Shown in pieces: positions 43,101 to 55,100 of a DNA stretch of 64,000 nucleotides. A program made the position numbers and the translations under genes. The notes under the pieces were generated by a model. The model was given only the letters and a program-made list of their open reading frames with translations. It made no database searches and was not told the origin of the DNA. The stretch is taken from assembly GCA_013398295.1 (NCBI GenBank), contig VZSF01000040.1, positions 61,949-125,948 of the forward strand, written 5' to 3'. Origin of the DNA: Chionis minor (lineage: Eukaryota > Chordata > Aves > Charadriiformes > Chionididae). Position 1 is the stretch's first letter. Every line of letters begins with the position of its first letter.

Positions 43101-46100
43101 CAGTATCCATTTTTAAATACAAATTCCTGGTCACAGTGTGGTGGCCAGGAGGTTAAAACACGAAAGTCCGATGCCAATGTCGGGAAGCTGTGAGGAATGA
43201 GAACCTTGCACTACTATTTTGGAGGGAGGAACAAGGAATGAAACCCCCTCCTTTATGAGTCACCCAATACAGTTTTGAAAGGATCTTAATGTAATAATGT
43301 CATGAGATATAAGCATGCTGTATTTTTAATTAAATAATTTGTTTTATAGCATGAGATTGCTACTATTCATCCCTTGTATTAATATTACAAGAACAACGGA
43401 GGTTATTACAGTATAGTAATGAAACATTTGTAGCATAGGTCTCCATAGAATTTATATACAAGGGAATATTAAATGCTTGAATCTCATCTCATATGTATCC
43501 TAAATTACTACCTGTCACTCTGTTACCCTGTAGAAAATACAATCTTTTCTTTCCAAAAAATATCGAATCTCGATGTAAAGGTATCAGGAAATGGAAAATT
43601 CTTTAGTAGCTTGTTCCAGCGTTCAATTTTTTGTCAAATTATAAAATAAATGGTCTCTTTCCAGTTTCTGAATGTCTGACAGCCTCTTGTAGCCACTGCT
43701 TCTTGTTGCTACTTTCTTTGAGTTTAGAAATTTTTTTGTGCAGTATGTTTTTCCTCCTGTGGAAATATATAAATACCAAGAGATGATACGGTAGCAGTTT
43801 TCATGCTGATTCAAGGAATTTTCTTCAAGGACTTGCTCATTTGCAGGATCCTCTGTCTCCTATATTCTGCTCCAAAGAAAAGCAGCAGACTTCTGCAGTG
43901 TATGTAGACTCAGCCACGCTACTGCCACACCCAGACAAGGAGCTTGTTGCCACCTTGTGCTGCTTAAACCTCAGAAGTTATCTTTCCGGTGAACCTGAAG
44001 ACCTTTATCACGTAGTTGTAGAAGAGGAATCAGAAAAGTGTTCTGTGCTTTTAGACTTGTATGTAAATTTATCTATATTGGAACAGTGTTGTTTAACAGA
44101 CCCAGATTTGCTGGAGGTTGAGGTAATTTTTTCTGTTGCAGAGCTACTGTGGTTTTTTTTTACTGTTCATGTTATTTGCAAATTTTGTTGCCAACAGCTG
44201 TGTTTGCTTACTGATCAAAATCACATAAATGATCAGGATCAAGCCTGCTAGACGTTTCTGGAGAATTTGTGAGGGGGGGGGGGGGGGGGGGGNTCCTGTC
44301 ACTACATGCCCTTGTAAAAAGTTCCTCTCCAGCTTTCTTGTAGGCACCTTTCAGATACTGGAAGGCTGCTCTAAGGTGTCCCCGAAGCCTTCTCTTCTCC
44401 AGGCTGAACAACCCCAACTCTCTCAGCCTGTCCTCGTAGCAGAGGGGCTCCAGCCCTCTGATCATCTTTGTGGCCTCCTCTGGACCTGCTCCAACGGGTC
44501 CGTGTCCTTCTTATGTTGGGGGCTCCAGAGCTGGACACAGTATTCCAGGTGGGGTCTCACAGGAGCAGAGTAGAGGGGCTGATTTTGAGATCAGTCCATT
44601 AACATTTAATGTAATAACCTATTCTTAATTAGTTTACAATGTTAACTTCTCTTTTAATCCAAATAAATATATTTTAGATATATTTCCTTTCATGTCTTGT
44701 ACTTTCACCTAAGAGAGTACTGGGTGATAGTGACTATGTATGATAGTGGCTATATGAAACCTTAGTTTATTTTTTTTTAAGTTTTTCCCCTCCCTGAAAT
44801 AAATTTCAGAATGTTTCATATTGATTGAGGTACAGAAGTATCACATGGTATCAATACTTCGCTGGTATTGCCTCGCAGAGGAAACCTCTCCTCGCTTTTT
44901 TTGTGTAGTTGGAAAAACGGAACAACTGGATTCCACCTTCCAGTGAGAAATTGAGTTTGAGTTCATGCAAGGTACAAACTAGTAGTGTTAGGATTGACAA
45001 AATGTTACGACATCTGCCTAACTACAGAACCTTACCGATGCTGGGGGTTTGGAATTGCATTTTTCTGGTACTGCTATGGTAATTCTTTTGCGCAGCTACT
45101 AATCTTAATTATGTTTATATGTAAGAGCATTATGGCAAAGGTGATTCAGTTCCGTGGCAGTAGTCATGCTGTGGTTAAGTCAGTCAGTGTTTCTGATTTC
45201 TCTGATCTACTTAAAATGTCTGCTTTTCTTTGTAATCATCGTAGTGCTGGAGGGCAAAAGACTCCCCCCACCCCAATGAAATGATTGTAGTAACACTGGC
45301 AAAGCCATGTGTTGTTCTGCAAAACCACAGTATGAATTTCTGGCTCTTCCTGCATGCTCTGCAGAGAGCAGTCATGCTGGTTAGAAATTTTAGGAAGGCT
45401 GGTCAAGGAGAACCACTGGTTGCCAATTAAACTGGTGGTACAGTGGAGCAGAAAGTATGTTGTAGGTGAGAAGAAAGTGGCAAGGATGGGCAAAATCAGT
45501 GCCCTAAGATTGAGGACAGCAGCAGCAGAGTATTGCTGCCATCTGGTGCTCCAGAAGCTGTGAACTCAAAAGCTGCTTTCTGTTCCTTACTGCTTCTGTT
45601 ATGTTCGTGTTCAGCCCAGTCCCAGGAGTCTCAAGTGGCTCAAGATTCACCGGTTCTTGCTGCTGAAGTTGGAGAGGGAGTTACAGCGCTTTCTGGACCA
45701 TCATTCAGACTTGCTAATACGGTTAGTCATGTCAAAATAACCACATAATGTAACTTACTCTTTATTTTGTGATGAAATCTTTCTGTGTTGTGTTGGGCTA
45801 AGGCTGGGTGCAGTGTTTTAGGTGCAGTGGTGTAAGAAGCAGCAGGTAAGGAGAGGTGATGGCTGCGATGGATCTGCTGCCTGTATCCCTGTTCATACAG
45901 CGCTGGAGGCTGTCGCCCCCCTTCGCTGCCAGGGCACACCGTGCGCTTCCGCCGTCAGCGGAGACTCCCGAGTCCTTTTCACGGGGCTGCTCCCCAGGCG
46001 GGCCCCACCTTGGGGTGGCGCATGGGGTTCTTCCTTCCCAGGTGCTGCAGTTCCCATTTGTTCTTGCTGAGTTTCATAACATTCCTGTAGGGCCTTCACG

Positions 46101-49100
46101 AGGTCCTTCTAGATGTCAGCCCTGCCATTCAGTGCACTGGGTGGTCCTGCCAACTTAGTGTTGTCTGCAAACCGGATCAAAATAGGGCTTCGCCTCCCCT
46201 GGATCAGTGCCCAAGGTGTTGAAGAGGACAGATCCTAGGAGGAAGCCCCATCACACTCCACTTATTTCCTGCCACCAAGTAGAGTGTAACCCTTTAATCG
46301 CTGTCCTCTGAGCATGATTAGCCAGCCAGTTTTTTACCCTTCTTGTCATCCATCCATCCATCCTTCCAGGTTGTGACATCCAAACTGGGATACAAGAATG
46401 CTGTGAGAGACAGTGTCAAAAGCCTTGCCAACATCCCCTGCTTTTCCCTCACCCAAAGATCCCATTACTTTGTCAGGAGATAAAAACAGTATTTAAAAAC
46501 TGCTGTGTACAATGCATATGTGTCATTACTTTTAAATATATATATTTTATATGTATATGTAAAATATCTTTCTTTAAGGTAGTATGTAATGAAAAATGTA
46601 GGAGAAGGGTTTCTTGGATTTTTGTCTTTCATTTTCTTAGTGCACATTTTAATTCAGAGTTTGGGAAGAAATATTCGCATCTAATTCTTCAAAATTTGGA
46701 ATTACAAGAACCCTTATTCTTTTTGTGACTTTGGAGAGCTTACCTCTAAATTAAGGAAGATAATATTTTAGGATATTTTTTATATTTTTAGTTTAATTTT
46801 GTAGAAGTACATTTTAAAGTCGGTCTCCTGTCTGCAAAAGGCTCGATATTGCAAGTACTTGTAAAGCTCCTGAGTTTTTCATGTATTGCTTATGTATCCC
46901 TCTGAGATCTACAGTTCTACTGAAGTAGGTCTGTGATGAGAAATAGCCAAATCTGACCACCAGAAGATAAAATTATCTTCCGGGTGTCATGATTTATACG
47001 CAGTTCTGAGAGGCTTTATCATAGTGTGTGTGTGTGTGAGTGTGTGCACGTGTGTGTGTGTGTGGTGAGGGGAGGGGGCTGTTGGGGAGTGATGTGTCTG
47101 GGACACGGGGCGTGAATGTTTTGTGCTGAGCCATGATGAATCTGTATGTGCCTGACTGTGCAAAACATGAAGGCTTCTACACTTGAACTGAGCTCAGAAC
47201 AAGTGTGGGTTTAAAGCTGTTGTTACGGACGTCTGAATACATGGTAACACCTACGGTATTTCATCCTAGGAAGTGCTTTCTGAAGGAGCATCCACAAACT
47301 TGGCTTCAGAGGCTTTCATGCAAGGAATACCCTGTGACTTATCTTCAACAGTTTCCACTGGAAGCTTTTTGACTAGTGAAACGTTGGATGTAACCCCTGT
47401 TGATGCTGGTAAGCGTTTGAGTTTTGTTGTTGCTCTTGTAAAAGAAAAATTGTGTATTCTCTTTATTTTATATATTCTCTTTATAGCAGAATGGGTCTAC
47501 CTCACTGGACATAAGTTCTTCTGAAATAGGTTAATGTTGAACTTAAGAATGATTATTATGTGTTATAGAGTTGAGTGTAACTAGAATGTTTTGTTGTGCG
47601 TGATTTTTTTACTTTTATAATAATTTAAACTAATAATGCATCTCCTTTAGCAAAGGATGTTTTGAGTTTTATTAAGCAACTATAACACTAGCAGTTTAAG
47701 TGGCAAAGTTTTCAAAAAACCTGATCCCCGAATGATACAGTGATAGAAGTTCTCTAATCAATATGTATCATAGATCGTTACAGAACTGTGATTGTTGTCT
47801 TGCTGTTAGAATTGTTTCAGTATCTGCACGTCACCATAGTAATTCTTAATAACTTATTTGTGAAAATGTCATTTGAATGCCGCATTGACTTTTAATAGTT
47901 TTCTGGGAAATACGGGTTCATATCCTTTTTTGCTTGCAGTCTGCCTTTTGATCCGGTTAGCTTTTCATAAAGTTAAAAATAATTCCTTTGTAATACATAT
48001 AGTTGCTCCTCTATATACTGACATTATCACTTGTGAACATGGGAAGTGATTTTGAAAGTTATTAGATAGTCACCTGTGGATTTATTTATTTTAAGGCTTA
48101 ATATTGTGTTAATCTGACACATCTGATCTCATAAACAACATGTGTATGTGACTTATTCCATGTTTATAAATCAGTTTTTGAAGACTACAGTTTTTACAGC
48201 CTGAGGTTTCAGTGGCTCATTTTAACCCTAATGTTCTAAACTGCTCAGTGTTATTTTGAGTAATAAACTTTGTAGCTCACGTGACAAATCTGTGTTTTAT
48301 TGGCATGAGAAAGCTCAAGCAAATTCTAAGATCATTTTTTTGTAGCTTTTCTCTTTTGTTGTTTTTCAGTTGGGGGAGAAAAATACCAAAGGTCTTGGTT
48401 GCTCAGCTGCGTGAATAAATTTTTCAAGCCTCGCTGTGTGTTCGCTGTACACTCAGTGCTTAATAATGACCTTTTCTGATGGCTCTGTGCAGTTCTTCTG
48501 CGAGTGTATAGACAAAGGAGGGTTGGTGCACTAACTAGGAACGCGATTCTGGTAGCTGTGATTCCCTTGGATTTCCTGTGTTGGCATTAGGCAATTCCTG
48601 TTTAAGCATGAGTAAAACTACCGCACAGTGGCATAAAGATACTCAAGATCACGTTGAAGGATTAACACATTTATATGTGGTAGTAGGTAAAAATATGCTA
48701 GGTAGCATAAAATAGTACTATAACTGCTTTTCTGATTTTATTGGTTTAGTATTTCCTAAGTCTACACACTCCAAAAGTGCTAAGCTGTACTGCTCCCTAA
48801 TGAGATATTATCAACTTGGATTTGCAGAAATCTGTGGTAAGGTTTGTGGGAGTGTTGACAGGAGACAATTAAAGAAACAAAACCCTGGAACTCTTTTATG
48901 AAAATTTCGGGATATTGAGCAGTGTCTTTTCATATGACTTCATGGAAGTGGTTTATATGCAAAACCGTGAACGTGTAGCTTACCATTTCAGGATTGTCCT
49001 CCGATAGTACGGAAGATGGAATTTTGAGAGAAACGACGAGCCGCCCTTGGAGCGCCTCGCTGCCGTTCACCTTGCAGCAGAGGCGAGAGAATTTGTCTGG

Positions 49101-52100
49101 AGCATCTGAAACTCCAGAGTGCCCGAAGCTGCCCGAAGGAGAGATGTACCTTTGTAGAGGAAGTCAGATACAGCAGATCTTGAGGAAATGTACTGGAGAC
49201 TTGAACTCTTACTCGGAGGACAATACACACTTCCAAGGTATTCACCATTTAAAAACATTTTTGTGCTGCACTTTCATCATACAGAATGAGGAGGGACTTA
49301 CCCAATGTGGTGTTAATCTGTATTATTTATATTCAGCTCCGTTTTAAAGTCAGTAAGGATTGTACAGGCGAGAACTCCTATGGTTTGATGTTCTTCACGC
49401 TTTGCTCTCTCTATATGTCCACGTAGCATAGTGTAGTGCAAAACAAAAATAAAACTGTCTGATCAGGTATCTGTCTGATCATATCAGATATCCATCTGAT
49501 CATAGTCTAGTTTTACACAGCTTCCTGCTGCCATGGCTAGGCTGGTTTTATCCATGCCAATTTTATTACTTGTTTATGCACAACTTTCCCTTCAGGAAGG
49601 TAGAGATGATAATATATAATACTTTTATTATTCATGTAGAGTGCTGTAGTTGATGTAACACTGATTAATAGATTGGTGGTAGTTCTGTGCTTTCTAGAAA
49701 AATGTAATAGTTCATGAAAACAAGAACATCTTTATTAGCCATCATGAAGATAATGGCAGTATTTTAACTTGAACCACTTCCTCCTGGAATATTGGAAAAT
49801 GGTCAATCTAGGTCAAAGATTAATCTAGACCGGGAAGGACTTGTAGTTATGTGATCCAAATTCTCCTTCCTGCTCATAGCAGAGCCAACTTAAACCACGT
49901 CGCTTAAAGCCTCGTCCAGGCAACGTCTGAGTATCTCCAAGGACAGAGAATCCACGCTCCCTAGACATCATTTTAACAACTTTTTTTTTTTCCTTGCCCC
50001 CAATTGTATCCAAACAGAATTTCCTGTGTTCCACATAGTGTCTGTTACCTCCTTTTCTTTAACTGAGCATGCTCCAGAAGGCAGCACCTTCTCTAGACTG
50101 TCTCTTGGGATGTAGTAGGCAGCAGAGGTTCCTTCACCCTCAAGCTTTTTCTTAAGACTGAACGATTTCATTTTTTTAGCTTCTCTTTAAACATTATGTG
50201 CTCCATCCTTCCTTTAATCGACCTTGTGGCTCTTCATTGGACTTGCTCCTCTCATCACTCTGTGTTTTGTACTGGGAAGCCCTGTACTACTATTGATGCA
50301 GTCTTACAAGTGCTGAACAGAGAGCTCTTGGACTCATCGTTTAAAAAAAAAAAAGAAAATTTAAAAAAAAATTAAAAACTGCATCAATGTAGCATTTTCT
50401 TGATGCTTTTTGTACTTGCATTGTATCAGAGTGAAAGAATTAGATGCCGTAAAGAATTTTTTTTTACAAGCTAGTATTTGCATACGTGCAGAGTTCTCGA
50501 TGGTTTATTTACTAGACATAGAAGCAAGGTGTGATATGTCCATTGGTTTGGAAGGGGGGGGCAAGGTGAGGAGTGTGTGTTTGTTTTTTAAAATAACCTC
50601 TTTTCTCATAGCTCTAGCAGCTGAACTTGATTTTCCTGAAACAGAAAGACATTTTCCGAAATTCTATCACCAGCTCTTTCAGCCTTTGGAGCCAAGTCTT
50701 GACTTTGATACTTCATCATCCTGTTCTCAATGCAGAATTGCACAAGACAGTAGAGAATTTAGCAAGGTACGACAGAAAAACTCTGATGGAGGAAATACTT
50801 TGGCTTAAAATTTCTGTAAGGTTTAAGTGTCTAACCCCTAAACTGTCTCTTCTGTTTAGAAGAAACACAATATTAATCCTTGATATACTTCGAACTGGAA
50901 GTGGTTTTGCTAGTTGTAGCAGAAATGTGATTCAAAAATCAAGTATTACCTTTAACTTTTTCTCCTTCATATTTCTGGGAAATTGAATCTTAAGTAAGAT
51001 CTTTCTTCTGCCACTAGACTTCAACATTTTCAACAAAAAGTCAAGATGTGTCTATGTTTCCAGAAGTGGGAAACTCCGGTTTGAGCATACAAGGAAGTGG
51101 TGTGTCTTCTCGTCTGGAAACAAACGGGGCAAAGGCCTTTGCAGCAGCAGAGGAGTCTGCTCAGGAACATGTTACTCTGGGTATGTGCAGAGAGCCAGAC
51201 CTTCACCACCTTTAACGAGTAATTACGTTTTGTGAAGCTCTTTATTTCCTCACAGTCACGACTTTAAAACAAAAGCAGTGCTTCATAGTCAAGTCACCGT
51301 AACAGATATTATGTTCCTTATTACTTGTGCAGTAATTATGATGTTAGTGAAGAAATACCAGCTCTGGCTGAAGCTGTCCATTTAAGTGCTTTTCCAAATA
51401 TTTCTTCGTGCATATCCATCATTATGTAAGTTTGAGGAAACAGAGGAAGTTCCATACATTGATTAAAATTTTTTTAGGTATACGTGTTAGAATCTCTCTG
51501 ATCTTATTAATTTGTCATTTATACATTGTATCCTTCAAGACACCACTGAGTTTTCCTTTTCCACTGTTAAGTCCCACCAGTAGTCATGTGCTGGATGCTG
51601 TAATATTTGGTCTGATTATGAAATTGCTCCCTCTACCTACAAAATAAAGGGAAGGGGGAGGGAAGAGAGAGGAAGGAATAAACTTCTAGATTGCAACGTA
51701 GTGATTCATTTAGGAGATTAAAAGTTTATGATTCTACAGCAGCATTAAGTTAACTGCAGGTCGTAGCAGGAAAAGCATTTTTTAATGTTTTGCAGTTGAA
51801 ATCAAATGAACTGATATTTCATGTGTTCTGAAGAAAAGGACAATCTGAACTTCCGAATGCAGCTAGCAGTAATCTAAATATTTCTGAAGCTCTTATTTAC
51901 CGAGAATCAGGTGTTTCAGCATTTTAAAGTGTTCCAACAGAAAGCTGAACAGTAACAGGAAATGTGGCACGGTATTTTGAGTAATAGATGTATTTGTGAT
52001 GTAAATGCTTCTAGTCAGTTATCTTTGTTATTTGCATATATATACATACACTTTTTGGAAACACACTCTATTCATGTTTAAAGCTGCAAGCAGCTATTCT

Positions 52101-55100
52101 GTATCCGTTAGATTTCTCGTTAGCTGGCAGATGCTGGTACCAAAAAAGTCAAAAAATGCCAGAAGAGGCTTACACTTGAGACTGCCTGTGCTCCCAGCAA
52201 ATAGGATTTAGGAAGCTCCCTTATAACTTCAAAACATTGTATTTCTAAATTGATTATAGAAAGGATCTTTGTGCTTCAAATGTAACTGCAATATCTCCCC
52301 ATCTCTTTAAGTGTTTCTACAAGCCTCAACCAATTGTTCTTGTGCTTTAAAAAGGGAGGAAATAACATAGGGGACATAATAACATCAGCAAGTTACAACT
52401 CTTGTCAGTTCAGGGTAGATTGATCTGCAAGTCCATCCACCACCTGGAGATTCCTCTAGTGGTGGCTGATGGTGCAGTGTAATTCCTCCCGCCCCATTAA
52501 CAGCTGTTTGTCAGGAGACAATATTCTTTATACATGTAAAACTTGGTAGTTTGTACGTGGCAAAGAGTGCAAAAAAATCTTTAAAGGAAACCTTTAAAGG
52601 TTTGTGTGATATATTTCTGTGTGAATAAAAAGCCTGTTGATAATGTGATACTGGAGATGGTGTAACTGATTTTATCAAACTTAGGTCAGAGGCATATGGA
52701 AAAAAAAAAAATAAAATTTATAAACAACCATGTTGTTTGTTTGGCATATGCTGGTGCTGCTGAAATGCCTCCCCAGTAATTAAAATGGTGATCCCCAATC
52801 TTTCTCTTCTCCAAGCCTGGGGCGGGGGGGAAAGTCCCGGTTTGTATGTGTAGATCCTAAGGGAAAGGTAATTTAGAGTAACTTGTAGTTACTCTACATT
52901 GTAACTTGTAATTGTAACTACAGTAAATGTAACTTGTAGGAGCAGCAATCACTGTTCCAGTTTGGATTTTTTCTGCCTAAGTAATGGTATTTGGATTTTT
53001 CTTCCTGTTTTACAGACTTTGTTGGGTGCCCAAAAGGGACTCCAAAGACTTCTCTTTCCAGAGTATAAATTGTAAAATCCATTGACTTTCAATGTAGTTA
53101 TGTCAGCACCGTCACAAAGTCTGTCCCTAAACATATTCTAAGAAGCAACAAAAAGTGTTGTTTCTTGGAAGTTGTTTTCTGTGCAGTGAAGGAATCATTT
53201 TATATAATGTTAGTGATATGTTTCAAGAAACATAAGCAGACTTTTTTAAAAGAAAATATTTCTTCCTATTTACTAGACTGCTGCTTACACATTACTAAAC
53301 AGTGTCATTGTGGAGGGACTTTTTAAAGTTGCAATTCTGTTGTGTTAGCTAGAATTGACTCTTGGTAACTTCTGAAACAGGATCTGAAGAATCTTTTCAC
53401 CCGCTGCAATTAGACTCTGCTGTGAGTGATTACTGTCAGAATGCTGATCAGCCAGGGGGCTTTAATGCTGAGTTATGGACATCTTCTGAACAAACCCCTA
53501 GAATTAAAAAATGGGGCAACGAGAACTGTGTTTCATCTGCCAGAGAATACGAAGAGCTGGCAAGAAATATGGAATGTATTGATCTCCAGTGTTCAACGGA
53601 CGATCCGCAAAATGAAAGGCCGAATCCACTGGAAGAGCAAAAATCATTTTATCAGTTAAATAACACACCAGTTACTGTGGATGAAACTTTCCCTCAACAT
53701 TCATTAAAAGACACTGTGTCTGCTGAAAAATTACCTGTGGAGACATTTGATAGGAAGTATGTGAAGCTTCCCGAAAAATCACTTCATGTGCATGAAGCAA
53801 ATAGAGCTGTGGAGTTGGATTCTCAGTGCAATACAAATACGAAGGAGCCAGATCGAGGCTTTCCAGAAGTACAGAAGTCTTGGAGAGTTCCCAGAGAAAC
53901 CAACTTGGAAGACTCGGGCATCCCTTTACAGGCTGTTGTAACACAGAATGCTTCTTTCCTGGAAAGACAGGAAACACATGTGAATTCTGTGCCCAGAAGC
54001 TCACGTTGTATTCCAGTCTGGGTGAGTAAAACACATTTCCAAAAGCAGTAATCCGGGCAGGCTTTTTTGTTGGGATTTTTGTTGTTGCACCAGGTTCTTT
54101 TAGACCTTGAATGTCCGACAGCTTGGCAAATGTTGATTTTACAATTCTAGTTTGACTTGTACGTTTCCTGGACTTCTGCCTTCCTGCTTCTTTCAGATCC
54201 TAGCACTGAAATAGTTAGCGGTAGCTAAAGTGAGCTGGGGTTCCCGATTATGGGAGGAGCTGTAACGTCTCTATGGCCTCTCCCTCTCTCCGCATCCGTT
54301 GGTGTAGCACGTGCCTCTGCGTTCCATGGCGCGCTTCCCTGACCGCACAGCCCCGGGGCCCGTCCAGAAGCCTGGAGGAGGCACATATTTTAATCAAAGC
54401 ATAAGCAAACTTAAGGAAAGAGCTTTGACGAAGCTTTTAAAAAAAAAAAAAAAAAGTTTGCCCTAGAACTAAGTAATTTAAACTTGAGGTGAGTGCAGGA
54501 GAGGTGGAGTTTTTGTCGTTGATTTGCGTTATTTGGTTTTTTGGTGGGGTTTTTTTTGTGTTTTTTTTTTTTTTAACAGGTATATAAAATGGTTTGCATA
54601 CATCAAAATCTCAGGCAAAGCGCTCTCTATTTCAGTTCTTGCTTGGGGACAGATATCCTTCTACACGTTGAATGAGCCTCCTGTTTCTGACAAGATAACA
54701 GCTGGAAATAGTGATTTTTTTTTTTTTTAATTTTTTACACTGGTGTCTTGAATAATTTATTTTCTAGGAGACTGAGTCTGGGCGTGGTATTATGGAAGAA
54801 CCTGAACTCACTCTGATAAGCTCAAATGACATCAGTATTGCAGAATCAGACATTGAACATAATAACCAAGAGAAAATTAAGGAGGATAAAATTAATGACC
54901 CAGCATATGTGGATCAGCCTCAATTTAATGTTTTTACTGAGGTGAGTCTTTATTATCTAATGTAATTCTGATTTTAACTTAATCACAGTAACTGAAGCAG
55001 TTAATCCACTGTTGCAAAACGAGAGAATATTAGTTAAACTGAGCTTAGTAATTGCTTGGATAATCTTTGTTTGATGTTATGTTTTCTAGACAGATCTAAC

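Noticed and set aside
49463..49504. Repeated 'ctgatca' units near intron 21 start
   Set aside because: Short TGATCA-rich sequence in AT-rich intron, explained by local slippage.
53362..53380. Upstream ATG of the 229-codon frame at exon 24
   Set aside because: Lies before the splice acceptor at 53,380 and is intronic; the exon starts at 53,381.
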